A stretch of 64,000 nt of DNA from Cavia porcellus (taxonomy: Eukaryota > Chordata > Mammalia > Rodentia > Caviidae). Location: positions 39,214,785 to 39,278,784 of the forward strand of contig NW_026947502.1 in assembly GCF_034190915.1 (NCBI RefSeq). The letters are read 5' to 3'. A program made the translations under genes and the position numbers. Position 1 is the stretch's first letter; each line of letters starts with the position of its first letter. Below are positions 1 to 13,309 of the stretch, piece after piece. The notes under the pieces were generated by a model. That model ran no database searches. It saw only the letters and a list, made by a program, of their open reading frames with translations, and had not been told where the DNA came from.

Positions 1-56
1 ATTTATATTGTGTATTATTTATCATGTTTTTCACTGAATTTTCTTAACTTTAAAGT

Positions 57-420
57 TGTCTTAGTTAGTCTTGTTACTGAGACAAATACCCTGCAATCAA
101 AAACGAAGGAGTAAAGGTTTATTATCTCACAGTGTGTAAAGGTTGCAGCCCACTGTCGCTGTCTCCAAGGCAGAGTGGCGTAACAGAGAAGAAACATCCA
201 TGTCAGGCAGAAGATGCAAAGCAACCAAAGGTGGCCACAGCTGTTCTGTCCCTTGTGTCCTGTCCAGGCCACTTAGGGCAGGTGGCGCTCAGACCGTTAG
301 TTCTAGTGCTCTGGATGCTACATTTCACCATGTTTCAATCTCAGTGTCACACTCTATAGATTTGGCCACTTCTGAAGAAGGTGACTGCTTTGGAGGGACA
401 TTGAGGCACAAGCCATAGCA
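57..420 (-). mobile_element. Solo MaLR-type LTR, near complete
   Basis: Read on the minus strand this ends in the MaLR LTR terminus; on the plus strand it opens with TGTCTTAGTTAG, then TTACTGAGACAAATACC and GGTTTATT. The far end GGAGGGACATTGAGGC...CATAGCA corresponds to the start of the LTR. Its length (about 364 bp) fits a complete MaLR LTR. The pentamer AAAGT lies directly before it and again within one base after it, as expected for a 5-bp retroviral target duplication. No second LTR or internal region is adjacent, so it is probably a solo LTR left by recombination. The exact subfamily (ORR1/MT/MLT-like) cannot be set by eye. Confidence 0.75.
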
Positions 421-1800
421 AAAGTCATTTATTATGTTACCGTTCTGCCATAGAAACAAATTTTACAAATAAAAGGTTACTAAACTTTGGTGAAGCAGTT
501 TGTACCAAAAGCAATAATTGATAATATTCACTCAAACTCATAAGCTGAATAATGACTTCGGTAATTTTTAGGAAATGTTTAAATGTTTAGGTAATGTTTA
601 AGTGAACTAAGTCAGACAAACAAGGTTAAATACTTCTCTTATAAGAAAATTCATATATATATATATATATGTACATATATATATAATGAAATAAAAGACA
701 GATGAGAAGAAATGAGAAATAAAAAATAAGGTATTTTAATCCAACACAAACAATGTAACTAAAAATGTACCTTGACTTAATACAATAGTCTCACATGTAT
801 TATATGTTCTTTGACCTACTATTATGATTTTCAATGTATATATATGCTAATTATCTTTACAAGGTCTTATAAATACGTGAACTCAATGCTTGAAAAATAA
901 AGAGGATAGACAGAAAAGGAAAAAAGAGAAAAATAAATTCACATCATCCTTAGAAACTGATTGTGAAGATAAATTTAAGACATATGACTCTTGGTCAAAT
1001 GTTATAATAATAATAGTAAAAATCAGCTAATTATCTACCACTGAGCCATATGCCAAGGAGTGACCTTCGAATAATTGTTATTTTCAGTATACTTGAGTTT
1101 GTTCATGCTGAGCACAGGCACGAAACGTCATTTGGTTTTCCAGGACTTCTGGGTAACTTTATGGTCTGCTCCATATGCACCATTCACTGGTAGTGGATTT
1201 CTTTTATTCAGTACACATTGGTGTGTCATGAATCACAGACATTGACCTATATAATGTATAAAGAATACAGTATCTAATTAAACATCACCTAAGTTAAGAG
1301 ATTACATGGGTTTCCTCAATGCCCATTGCTATGAGTTCGGGAAGGGGCCTAAGTGATACTGTATGCTGCAGGAGTGTGTAGACCATTACCCACAGAACAA
1401 TGAAAAGAAAAGCAAATGATATTTAATTTCAAAGTATTAAAAGTTCATTGAATATATTTCATGTTTATGTATAGTATTCAATACATTTTTCAATGACATT
1501 ATAAATCTCTAGCATTATAATATATAGTCATGTTTAAATATTTAGATTTTACATAAATTAATTAAAGTATGATTTATAAGAATAATGTAATGTAATTATC
1601 TTTTTTTTTCTCTCTTCCACTTACATATACATTGGCATCAATGTGGACCCTAATAAGTGGAAAGAGTCATGGATTTACTGCAGTTTTAGATCATAAACTC
1701 AACCAAGAAATATTTGAATAACTTTCTCACTAAACAGAAATCATACGTAGACTGAAATGCTTTCCTTGACCTAGAGAGTTTGTAGGTGACTGGGGAAAAT
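421..1800. other. Unassigned AT-rich DNA
   Basis: No gene or confidently recognised repeat. It holds a short imperfect (AT)n stretch near 653-683 and scattered A- and T-rich runs. All open stretches are short and low in complexity. Confidence 0.6.
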
Positions 1801-1968
1801 AACACAGTCTTCAAGCTCCGGATGCTCTCGGTGTCCTGCAGCAGCCTCCCCCAGGGACTGCTGAATGATTGCCTGGACCTCAGAACTGTCAGGAATGTCT
1901 ACCTCTTACTCTATGCTCTGTTCTAAGTAGGTGCGGATCAATTCAATTGCTTCTGAGCCACTGGAGGT
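1801..1968 (-). pseudogene. Possible processed-pseudogene fragment, parent unknown
   Basis: On the minus strand this stretch reads 56 codons with one in-frame TAA (codon 21). The composition is protein-like and acidic: segments such as SGSEAIELIRTYLEQS and DSSEVQAIIQQSLGEAAAG. The base composition is richer in G+C than the AT-rich flanks, and similarity to coding sequence stops abruptly at both ends. I do not recognise the parent gene. No poly(A) tail or target duplication was found, so it could also be an old exon or a chance reading. Confidence 0.3.
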
Positions 1969-4440
1969 CTAATTAAATGACAACATTTTCTAACCTTCTC
2001 CTACTCTGTGTTGTATTAAACCAGGTGGGATTTTAGAAACATTTCTCAGGCCTCTCCTGTTTTTTTTTAAAGCTTAGCAGCTTGCACAACTAACTGTTTT
2101 ATTATTAGTATTAGCATGTGAAATGTAGGAAGTGGGAAAGATAATGTTCATTCTCTATTTATAATGACATAACAAGGCAAACACCTAAAATTGTTCAGTG
2201 CCTCATTCAATCCATTTGCTGTAATACTCTGAATCCTGTAATGTTTACACAAAAGACAGAAAAGACAAGAACACCACAGTCCCTGGACTCTGACCCAGGC
2301 TGGTGATAAGTAAACTTTCCACCAGGTGCACTCGGACCTCAGTATCTATTGACCCAGGGGAACAAACCTGAGTGAAATAGGATTCTGCATTGTGCTATGC
2401 CCACCCACTGGTGGAGGACTAATCATACACTTCTTCAAGAAATTCTCCTTTATTTTTGTCAAATTTCTTTCTGAATATTTATAACGTTTCAAATGTCTGG
2501 AATTATGTTTCTGTCTTTGGGACTAAATGGAGATTTATTTTTTCAGGATTTTTTTTTATAAAATAAGATATGATATTTTTGTAATTTTCTTGTTCTAAAG
2601 AATTCAAAGCCATTACATCTAAAATTTGGATTTTTCTAAAATCCAAAATTGTTACAAAACAAAACAATTACTACTCATAATATTCAATAGAGAGTATACC
2701 AAAATACCAGTTTCCAGTGACAGTCTCTAAACCTATACCCTGCATTCATAGTAAGATTTATTCCTATCAGGTAGGAAAATGCCAAGACACATCTAACTGT
2801 ATGTCATCCTAAACACTGGTTAAGTTCAATCAGATGGAGCAGAAATTGAAGCAAGCAACATTCTCTTATGTTTTTATGGAGAAATAAGTCACCGATCTGG
2901 TATTTTTTAAAAATTACTTTGTTACTATGTGCTTCTTATAAAACTCAGCAATTCAAACATGTAAAGGCAAATAGAAATATTCAATTTTCTCTTAATTGAA
3001 TGTTTATTATACAGAAATCTATCTCATTAAAAGCGTTGGCAAGTTTCTAAGGCAGTCAACACAAGAGACTTTCAAAATCATTTATGTTCCTTAATATAAA
3101 AAGAAATTGGAAAGTCTCAAGACATTCAGGGCAGAATAAACAGAAATCTGGATATTTAGGAAAGAATATGATCCCAACAAAAATGGTGCAGGTCTACTCT
3201 AAGAAAAAAAAAAGACTAGTAGTAAGATGATATCTTGTCTTTAAATTTTAAAATAGAACACATGCAGAAAATAGAGTAGAATTATAACAGGCAGCACAGA
3301 AGCAGCAGGTAGCAGGTAACCAGGAGGTGATGCTCTGCTCTGATTAAAGCGAGTTTCCGAATAACTGCTTTGACCCCATTTTGGGATGAACTGACCTTTG
3401 GAGAACAGGTCCCCACGCAGTGTTCACTTAAGAAAGGACTGAGTGGATTTGACCCACAGCACTGCTACAGGGTTTCCAAAAATACTGAGGAGATACATTT
3501 AGAAATCTTTTATTTCATAGTACACTTATAGTTCTCCTTGATTTTTGCCTATTTTTCTCTCACCTCACACATCTAATTTCACATAGCTAGGCCTCAGGTA
3601 AAGACAAGTCCCGAGTACAGAGCTTAGGACACATAGGCCAAGACAATGGTAGGAGGCATTTCGAGCACTGCGTAAAGTGAACCTCAATCCTTTCGAAGGA
3701 AAGAACACTCCTCACAGAGCAGATGAAAACAAGAAAGGTTTCCTTTTGCTTTGGTCCTGTCTTTCTAGTACCAAGAACCTAACACCGTGCTCAGTTTAAA
3801 GCAAACAAATTGTACTGTAGCAACTCAAAATGAGAATAATTTTTCCCAGAAAAAGTCATAAGAAATCCTTGAATGAATACAAACATATCTGCAATGCTAT
3901 TCATATATCCTACTGCCTCAGTATTAAAAATAATAAAAGCATATGAAATTCTGTCATTATTGTGTTTACTGATTACCTCCTCCGCCATTTCCAATTTCAG
4001 TAGAGGAGTTTAAAAATAAAAAGAAAATAGCAGAACAGATGGCTCAGCTGATGACAAAATCCATTTGACTTTTACCACACTGAGAGATGGAGAGTTTGAT
4101 TAATTGTTGGTCAGCCAGTGAAACAATATGCAAAGAAAAGCGATTTGGCAAAATATATCTTAAATGATTATAAATATCTTATACTTGCTAGATTTAAATG
4201 TTTTGTGAGGCATTATCGTTTTGTATCAATCATCTTGTATACTACTTTTGAACCAGTATAAAACTGTTTCTTGCATTAAATCCAGAGTATGAGCCAATAT
4301 AAACCTATTTTAGGCACAACTACTGATTAAAGAAAATGAAATTAAAAATTTCTTAGTGTCTTTCCTCAGATGTCATTGTAATCTATTACAATTACCAAAA
4401 GTGGGGGGAAAGATCAAGGAAAGTCTGCCTGTATAGAATA
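1969..4440. other. Unassigned AT-rich DNA
   Basis: No gene, SINE or LINE recognised. Slightly more GC-rich islands near 2270-2420 and 3290-3480 do not give convincing reading frames on either strand. Confidence 0.5.
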
Positions 4441-4444
4441 ATAG

Positions 4445-4620
4445 CACTTCAAATTTGGAGAAAGCTTGAATCTTCTAGCCAATTCTCTTTATTTTGCAAG
4501 AGGAATTAGTGAGGTCCAGAGGAAAGGAGTGATTTTGCTAAGTCCACGGAGCTTTCCAACAAAACTAATGCTAGAATCTAAATTTCTGTTCTTCTAATTC
4601 CATGTATGCTATCTTATGCA
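4445..4620 (-). repeat. MIR SINE fragment
   Basis: On the plus strand it shows the reverse complement of the MIR core: a decayed version of 'gaggaaactgaggcccagagagg' (here GGAATTAGTGAGGTCCAGAGG), then GATTTTGCTAAGTCCACGG and a degenerate block about genotype of the MIR tRNA-like end. It is an old, pan-mammalian tRNA-derived SINE, strongly diverged. Confidence 0.55.
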
Positions 4621-5284
4621 CTCTCTTTTATTAGCCATGTTTCCCCAGAAATAAAACCTACCTGGAAAATAATCAACCTTGAAAACAAGTGATCCAAATT
4701 TCAGCCCCAACAAGCCTGCCTTCACTATTCTTTTGCTCATGGATGCTTTGTAAAACAGACAGGCCCAGACAGGGCTGGCATTGTTTATCTTTCCTTTCCA
4801 AGCTGAATGTTTTCCAGTTAGGTCGTGTTTTGGGGAAAGGAAGGTAAACACGGTTAGTATCTCACAAGGGTTGATAACACTGTTTCTCCATCATAATGTA
4901 CATAGACCATTAAACTCCATGTGCTACAGTTTGGACTCATGTGATATTGGCAGCTGTGTAGCTCAAAGGACACATGTGCCTGGCATTGCCCCAAAGCCAT
5001 TTGAATGAACCCACCTCCTTAGAGTATCCTAAGGATGCATAACATATGATTAACACAGAGTTAGCAAACAGGGTTAATTTTAACAACATCATTTCTAAAC
5101 TACGATATGGAAGAAGGGAGAATTTTCAAGTCAGTGATTCACTCATGACTACTGACTGGATTATTTGTGACTTTAAATTTTGTGGATCCTAAATGACATA
5201 AGGGTAAAAACACTCAAGAGGGACAGTCACTGTAGAGCAGATTCTCCTTTTAGTTAAACAAACTATAACAACAAATTACAGCTA
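4621..5284. other. Unassigned DNA
   Basis: Short overlapping open stretches on both strands at 4609-5008 show no recognisable domain. Nothing else can be supported here. Confidence 0.5.
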
Positions 5285-5599
5285 TTTAACTTCAGCATGA
5301 GAGCAGATGCCCATTTACGATGGCTGTGGGTATTACACCGTGACACAGTACACGATGATTACCTCGGGAGTCTTCTCTCTGGCACTCTTGACCACCATGA
5401 TGTCTGGAACAATTTTACATTTGCTGCTGCTCTAAGTTTGGCTGTAGCAGTGCACAAATGCCTCTCAATCTGCCTGTGCAATGTTGGGCAGTAGCACTTC
5501 CTCTGTGTACTGCACACACTGCTGTGACAGTTTCTTTTCTTGGTACATTTCATGAAACTCATGATAGAGATTCAGGTACATGAAGTGCTGAGTCATCTG
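5285..5599 (-). pseudogene. Weak processed-pseudogene candidate
   Basis: The minus strand opens with about 45 stop-free codons, including LYHEFHEMYQEKK and CVQYTEEVLLPNIAQ. It continues in the same frame with stretches such as KIVPDIMVVKSARE, interrupted by four stops. The wording looks protein-like, but four stops in about 105 codons is close to chance for AT-rich DNA. No parent gene is recognised. Confidence 0.2.
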
Positions 5600-7756
5600 T
5601 ATTTTATCAGCAGAATTAAGGCAAGGCTTACACAATTAATCCTATTTGTATCCGTTGCTTTTGCTCTCACTTTAAAATTGCCTTTCATGATTTGAACTCA
5701 AACTTGCTTTTCAAATTAGATAAACCAATTCCGTTCCTAGCTGTCACTATTAAAGACTTTTTTCTTACATATTTTATAATGATTTTTTTAGATAGGAAAG
5801 ACTTGATTTTCACAATACCTACGATATTATAAAAATATTCAAAGTATAATTTCTGAATATATATTGAATAATTTCATAAATCAATAATACACCTACCCTA
5901 TAACTCATTAAATGATATACTTAAGATTTGTGGATTTCATTGCATGTAAAATTACTCTTTAAAAATCATCATATTATTATTGATCTCTAGTTGACCTCAT
6001 ATATGCTAAAAAAATTAGAGGCAAACTATACAAATTTAGGTAGTTGTTTTGAAATGCATTAAATTAAAACTAAATATAAATACACAGTCATATAGGTGAA
6101 CATATATGGTAAAGCAAACATAGTCAAATATTAATGTAAATTCTATGAAGTCAGTATATAAGTATTCCCGGTATCTTTTTTTTTTAATATCTCTGAATAT
6201 TTGAAATTTTGAACAAAAATAATGGAAAAACTTAAGTATGACCAATTGTGGCTTCCTAATCAATATTCTTCAAAACTTCTCTAATCTCACAGACAATCTC
6301 ACAGAGCCAGTGTACAGAATCTATTTAAATTTTATTAAAAATGACTAGTGACTAAATCAATTTTAAAGTGCAGTAATTAAGGTTTCAGAAATTAATGACA
6401 ACTCTACTTCAAATCAAGTGCATTTAATACTCACCTATTTCACAATGTAGTTTCAAAGTACAAGTTATTAACATGAAAAATAACCTCCATCACCAGGTCA
6501 GCTTCTCCCATGACTAGGGATGTAGCACGCACCCACTCAGCCTGACAGCTTTCAAGGAATTCAAGCTGGCAAGGTCTCTCTCCAGCCTTCTGTGTGCTAA
6601 GATGAGGACCATGGGTGTCTCAGTCCTGTACAGTTTCAGGTTCCTCAGCACATCTGAAGACATTCTGTGACAGCTCCTCAGACACCCTCAGAGCTGGGGC
6701 AGTGTAATTTCACTGGGGTGGGAACATTCATCAGACTCTAGACTTTCATCCTGTGATGTCAATCCAATCCCTTTTGGAGTGCATGAACTTTGCCTCAGTA
6801 CCCACCAAAGTGAGTACATTTCAGTCTGTAGTCATCAAATAGTTGCCTTCTGTGCCATGTCTTGTGCTAGGAACCTCACACAAAACTGAGTAAACACCAC
6901 GGGATACTGAATTTTTACCAAGGACTTAATAGTTGGTCCACTTCAATTCAAATAAAAGTTTGAAAGAACAACTTTTAGGGAAAAGCTTCTAGTCTAAAAG
7001 ATTTTCAAATTTTAATTAAAATTATCAAGTTAGATCATCAGATGACCACACATCTGGAGCATGTATTACACTTTATTATTGAACTTTCAGATTTAATAAA
7101 GGAAAATTAAAGAGCAACAACAAAGACTAATGTCTGTCTTGTTTGTAAAACTAATTTAGAAGGCATGGTACTGTATGTCACAGTTGATTTAAAGGGCTTA
7201 ATAGAAGGTCTTCTAACCTATAAGGTCAAAACAATTAACTTTATAATGAAATGCCAGGAATATTTTGACTCAATAGAAAATTTGAAATGTCACTTTTATC
7301 AGACAATAAAAATCAAGTAACCTGTTTTAAACAAAACTTTCAAGAATATTAAAGTGAAATTTTATTTTAGCAATTCTAACAATATTGTTTTTCTATTTTC
7401 ATACTAGCAATACAATATATGAGGCCTTTAAAATGTAAAATAATTTACAAATAGGAACATTCTAGAATACTTAAAATACTAATCATTGCACCAAATGCAT
7501 ATGTTCTGCTAAATACATGCTGAAGATTTTAGATTTGTTGAGTTGTATCTTAATTTACTACGTTGCTACGAATGTCACCTTAATAGTAGTCTTTCTTTGA
7601 CTTTCCAGGCCAATGATTTTGCTTTCACATAACAGGAAAAACGTTAAATATTTGTCTTTTTTGAGTCCAGTTTATTCTCACATGATGATCTCCAGTATGA
7701 TGAACTTTTCTTGAAAAAGACAATATTCTAATGTGTTTGTGGATAAATGATACTTC

Positions 7757-7804
<48 letters not shown>

Positions 7805-9654
7805 TGCACATGTTTTATTATTTCTTTATCCATTCATCCCTTTAGGGGCACCTAGGCTGGTCCCATACCTTGACTGTTGCATACCGTATCACTGTGCACT
7901 TGAGCACGCAAACATTACTATGGATTACTGACTTTAATTCTTTCAGATATATACCATGGAGGAGGCAGTGGAGCGATGAGTAACAGGAGGCATGAATATG
8001 GTCATAGCGCATTATGCACATTGAGGTATCTCCAAAACATGTGACACTGTGAAGGAGGTGGCATAGATGGGCACTGAAGAGAAATTATTAAAGTTGTACA
8101 ATCTTCCAAAATTAAACCCATTAACATGTATAAACCAACATGTACTTAAAAAGATGTGGCAAAAAATGAACTTACAAAACAAGGCTGCTTAAAAAATAAA
8201 TAGAATATCATCCTACACTTCCTGACTCAGGAGTCAGCAAAATATACACTGAAAATCAATCAAAGCTTTAAAAATAAATCACTGAAACCATTTTAAAGAG
8301 CAGCAAATCACATCTGGGTAAACATCCTCCAGTGTAGACAGGTCACTTTATTCCAGTTGGTAGGTGATGAGATTACATTCATTTTCTATCCCTGTGTCTT
8401 GAGGCACATTGAAAAACTAGCTACATTTGTTCTATAACAGGTTCAAGAAGTGAGATTTGGAAAGAAATGGAAACATTTAGCGTGAGAAACGCAGAGCTTC
8501 CTGACTCATGCTAGTGACTTCCTTGTTACTCATCTTCAGGACCGGGTGGCCTCTAGTGAGACAGAGAATGGGGAGGAGCACTGGAGAGCTGAGTGGGGGA
8601 GACAGCCTGGCCGGACAGAATGGGGAGGACGGAAAGAGGAAATTTCAGATGTTCTCAAATTCAAAAGAATTATTGATATTTTCACCAGTCCCTCAAATTT
8701 ATCTAGCTCATACTGTTCAATAGATGCTGGGACAAATAATGAAACACTGTAATGTGAAATATAACATTGTAAGTTCCTTAAAAATTTAAAGTCACTTTAA
8801 AACATTACTGTTATTACTCCCTAAATATCAGGTTCGATAATATTGGAATGAAAGACAGTGTTGATTAATAACTCTAAAACAACTCCTCCCTCAAGTACGC
8901 TTTATAGAGCTTACAGAATGTTTCATTATGGCATTGAAATACTCTCATTTTGCCCCAGAGAGCTCTGTGTTCAGTATAGCATTACTGAAGTAGTCCTTAA
9001 AACACTTATATTTCAGGAGATAAATACCAATATAATTCCCCATTGGATCTACTTAAGTTACTGATCTACATTATCAGTCAATTATAAATGACTTAATTCC
9101 ATCTGTGTTTATTATCATGGAAAATGTAGGGCAGAAGATACTTGTTTTATTCATATTTAGTAAATTTCTGATGTATAATATCAAAATTACTAGCTCTATA
9201 TCCATATGACACATTTTTATCAGGACATTAGCTAATGTTTAATCAAGATGTTTTAAGAGATTTATACTTATTCTTAACTGAAACTACTGAATCTAGTTCT
9301 GCTCATTATTTCCTTTAATGAACAATTTTCAATATTTGAAGATTCATCTTCATTTCAAATTATCCTTTTTAGTAGGGCCTGCTAATTTCAGTACCAAGTG
9401 GTAATTAATGTCAAATGTAGCCCTCATAAATATTTATATTATTTAATATTGCTTGGTTAGAGAATATGATAGCTTATTTGAGTTAAATAGTAAGATGTAC
9501 AGGAAAGAATAATTTATGTAGGCGATAATAACACCAATTTGTCTTTCAGGATTTGTGTTTACTGAAAAGCTATTTTGTCAGAAATTTCATTTCACTTATT
9601 CTTGGTAAATCTGTGATTTTGTCACTCGGAACAATAACCAACATGCGAATGTAC
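5600..9654. other. Unassigned AT-rich DNA with one microsatellite
   Basis: Apart from the (TG)n tract near 7.76 kb no gene or confident repeat is seen. Moderately GC-rich patches at 6480-6730 and 8500-8640 have only short open stretches. The phrase CATGTCTTGTGCTAGGAACC near 6855 resembles old mammalian interspersed repeats but is too short to assign. Confidence 0.5.
7759..7806. repeat. (TG)n microsatellite
   Basis: An almost pure TG dinucleotide run of about 20 units, with a TA interruption near its 3' end. Confidence 0.95.
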
Positions 9655-9838
9655 TGAATATGTGCTAGGCATTATCTATGCATATTCAATATGTTAATGC
9701 TGCTTCTATTCTTTTCTATTATTGAGGTACTATTATCATCTCCATTTCTCAGGAGAGGAAACTGAGGCATACAGTGATCAGGTAATTGGTTAATATCATG
9801 ACTGGAAAATGATACAGCTAGGATTGGAACCCAAGTAA
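9655..9838 (-). repeat. MIR SINE
   Basis: The plus strand shows the MIR reverse complement in order: GTGCTAGGCATTATC, then GAGGTACTATTATCATCTCC, then GAGGAAACTGAGGCATAC, then ACAGCTAGGATTGGAACCC. This covers most of the element from the core to the tRNA-like head. It is an ancient tRNA-derived mammalian SINE. Confidence 0.85.
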
Positions 9839-10614
9839 TTTCCTTCAACTATCATCTTAAAAAAACAAAAACAAAAACAAAGCACTGTGTGCTGTCATTG
9901 TTTGACTGTTTGATCATTTTCTTCATGCCTAAATCTTGCAATCTAAACAACTACTTCTAAGATAACAATATGCAATATATTAACTAGTGTTAATTTCCTT
10001 TTTAAAAAAATTGGTGTCATTTATATTCTTTTTTCTGTTGTTTTTAAAATAAATTTTAAAAAGAAAAAAAGAAATGTTACCCTAAAATAAATTGCCCTAA
10101 TATACTAACATTTCTAAAAAATTTTTTAGTTATCATATATGTCTCGTGAGAGCAATGTCAGTAGTGACAGTGGAAACTCATTATAAACACAGAATGTGCG
10201 TTAACTCTTTCAAAGTGCAGCTAGGTTTAAGATGCTTACCATTTTAAAAGCCAAACCGGAAAGTAAGTTGAATTGTTGGGTTTAGAGTGCATTTGAACCT
10301 TCAGGGATTCTTATTCCACACTTTATCTCATTCATCGATGTCCACTACTAAACTTTTTGAACAATTTTATTTTTTATGCCTATGTAAACAAGCTGTAAAA
10401 ATTTAAAAATGTATAAAGATATTTTAATAAACCATACATTTAATTAATCAAATATCTACTTTAAATAAGACATTACATTTTGGTGAATCAAAAACAAACA
10501 ATATGGTCTGTTTCCAACGTGCTTGTAGAATGGAGAAAGACACGCGGAGCAGAAGCTTGGGGAAAAAAATACACGTGGGGAAGTCCAAGCATAGAAACAA
10601 GGACCGCACTCACC

Positions 10615-10735
10615 CCATTCCTTGTGGGGAATTGGCTCATGAACTTAATTTATGTGTATTAGTTTTTTCTTCCCTTTCCTTTCTCTTTCTCCCCTTCTAT
10701 CTATTCACCTCTTTCCTTATTGAAGTATAGCTATC
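10615..10735. repeat. Unassigned dispersed repeat, copy 1
   Basis: The order ATTCCTTGTGGGGAATTGG, TTATGTGTATTAG, TTTTTTCTTCCCTTTCC, TCTTTCTCCCCTTC, TCTATTCACCTCTTTCC is matched step by step by the block at about 13310-13425. The shared G-rich start and intermediate TGTGTATT mean this is more than chance T/C-richness. The family is not recognised; an L1 3' UTR is one possibility. Confidence 0.5.
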
Positions 10736-11661
10736 AATAGAGAGGGATTGACACAGGATTACTGAAATCACTTAATAGCTAAGACCAGGAGCTGGAAGAG
10801 TCATGACCACAGAGGGGGAGTGTTGCTTATCTGCAGAATAAACGTACTTACACGACCAACAGAAATTAGAGTGTGAGACAGATCTTGGTCTCCATAGTAT
10901 GCAATTACAGGGATATTTCCTGTCAAACAAAATGTGAATGTACTCTCTGCATTTCAGTGTGGGGGTTCTAGGAGGAATGGCTTTGGGAGAAGACTTAGGA
11001 CACCCTGAGTCCCTTATCAAGGGTTCCTATCAGGAGCCCAAATGATACTGTTCACAGCTGAAACAAAACTGAACATGACACAACACTCAGTGATTACCTG
11101 TACTCTTTCACCAGTAATTTTGATATGCCACTGTCTCCTGTATAAAAATATTTGAAGTTTGAACTCCTTCAGGTTTTAATTTTTTTCTTCCATTGAATTA
11201 TAAAGAAGTTAATATTTTATTCAGTGGCCAACACTGTAATTGTACTTTTAAATACTTATCTCTTTGTGAGTAATTTCTTGTCCTATTTCTTATCTTGTTG
11301 GAGTTTTTAATAAGAAGCATGTACCAAAGAGTTGTTTTTTTAAAAAAACATGCCTAAAACAGCAAAAAACTTCATTTAGCACTGTGTGACCTGTACTTCT
11401 CAGAGTCCCATGTTCTTAGCTCTATGGTGAAGGAAATTCAGTTTTATTTTGTCAGCCAATAAATACTTTGTCATAAAACCATTAATTTACCTTGCATTCA
11501 ATTAGAACAGTCTTGTTTTCAACACTTTCTATCTTAAATATACAGCTACATAAACAATCCAAAATGTACAGTAAAAGCAATGACTGCACTCTCTTGTACC
11601 TTGCTGAAGGAACTATTTCCATATTATCATCTCAGCAGTGAAACATTGGCAGTTTCACCCA

Positions 11662-11706
11662 GACACACACACACGCACACACATACACACACACACACAC
11701 ACACAA
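11662..11706. repeat. (AC)n microsatellite
   Basis: An AC dinucleotide tract with G and T interruptions. Confidence 0.95.
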
Positions 11707-12219
11707 ACCACTTTTTGACTCAGTATTTTTGAAAAAAATTTGTCTAACATAAAAATTTTAATGGAAAAATTTGAATGTTTAGAAGAAGGCATGAAACAAT
11801 AATATATTAGATTATACTTCTTATACATAACACCTTCCTGCAGAAAAGGACTCTGTCTCACTATATGCCTAATAAATACAAAAGGTTAATTAGACACATA
11901 TAGGATGGTGTGATGATGAAACTGTCACAATAGAGTGGTTTTCTGAAAAAAACAAAAAGGTATCCTCAGAAAAGCAGAGAGTACTGTGATTCTTGGTCAT
12001 ACAGAATCCTTTGCCTAGGAATCCTTTTCTTGAAATTTTAAGTATATTTTCCTCATTAGGAAAAAAAGTATTCATCCTAGAAATTTTATAGAAGAAAGTA
12101 GTTGAGTGAAAGAGGAAAAAAAATCAATCAATATGACCATTTTACCTTTCAAACTAAGGGCATAATGTGTCCATTAGAAAGGTGACCAGGAACAGTGCAG
12201 GAGGTTTAGCTATGCTAAG

Positions 12220-12420
12220 AACTCATGTCATCAAACACTTTACTTCCTTGATCTATTTTAATCTTTAAATGATAGTTATATCTCCTTTTTCAAGGTAAGC
12301 AACCTGAAGTTCCAAGAGGTCTTGCAATGTGTCTAGAATCACAGGGTTAATTCAGAGTAGAGGTCTGACTCAGACACTTGCCACATTTTCTGAAGTTCAA
12401 ACTGGAAACCCTGCACTAGC
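12220..12420 (-). repeat. MIR SINE
   Basis: The plus strand carries a diverged reverse-complement MIR. It shows the ATCTATTTTAATCTTTAAATG region, then AAGGTAAGCAACCTGAAGTTCC, CTAGAATCACAGGGTTAATTC and a tail with GTAGAGGTCTGACTCAGAC. The order and spacing match MIR, and identity is low. Confidence 0.6.
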
Positions 12421-13309
12421 GTTCTTCAGTGGTATTAGAACATTAAAATCTCATGAGAAAATTTGTATCTCGTTGCTCATATTACACTCACAGATTTAGA
12501 TTCTGTTGTTCTTGAATGTGCCTCAGCAGGAACTATGCCAGGAGAAGTTTCTCTATGATAAAATAACAGCAACAACAAAAAGATACAGCAGCTCACCAAA
12601 GACCTTCTCCCTTTGCCTTGAATTCGAATAAAAAGCTGTTTGTTCTTCACCAGTTTTATGGTTCCAATTAGAGACCTTAAATATAATCATTCCTCATGTC
12701 AAATGTATTGATCACTCTGAGAATTTTAGGATAAGACATGGTATCATAAGCAAACTTATTAAACTACTGATGTAAATCTTGACAGAATATGTTTTAAGGA
12801 TAAATCCTGGATCAGAATAGGTTTTTTATTTCTCTGGGTATTTTCAGGGCATGGAGGGATGCTGAAACAGCTGTTGATTTCCTTCATTGGGATTTTCATA
12901 AAGTTCTGGTTTATGCATGTATTCACATCTGCAAAGACTAGATCAGTTTAGTGGGATTTTTTTTTTTCACACAAACAAGAATCAGAGGGAATAAGGCAAG
13001 GAGAAACATCTGTTGAAGAAGCCCAGAACAGCTTTTAGGCTGTTTTCTGCCTAAGAAGCCAAACCTTGGCTCATCAGTGCTGCCTTCACCAAGCCACAGG
13101 TGTCACCGTAGCCGCAATTGACCTGACGAGGTCTTTACACTGCAGGAGGGGAGTTAGGTCAAAGTGCTAAAATCTAGTAACTTAAAACTGCAAATTTGAA
13201 CTTTCTCTCTCCTTTTCTCTCTCTTATGCACACATACATATATGTGTCAAATTTTATTATTTTTGCTTTACTTTTTTTTTTTTAATACATGTTTGCAGTA
13301 CATGTTTAC
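12421..13309. other. Unassigned DNA
   Basis: A somewhat GC-richer stretch at 13010-13160 has no supportable reading frame. No known repeat is recognised. Confidence 0.45.

Larger units (their letters stand above)
9839..12219. other. Unassigned DNA with an (AC)n tract and a repeated T/C-rich module
   Basis: An (AAAAAC)n-like run follows the MIR near 9858-9882. A T/C-rich block at about 10615-10735 recurs at about 13310-13425 and is listed separately. The remainder has no recognisable gene or repeat. Confidence 0.5.
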
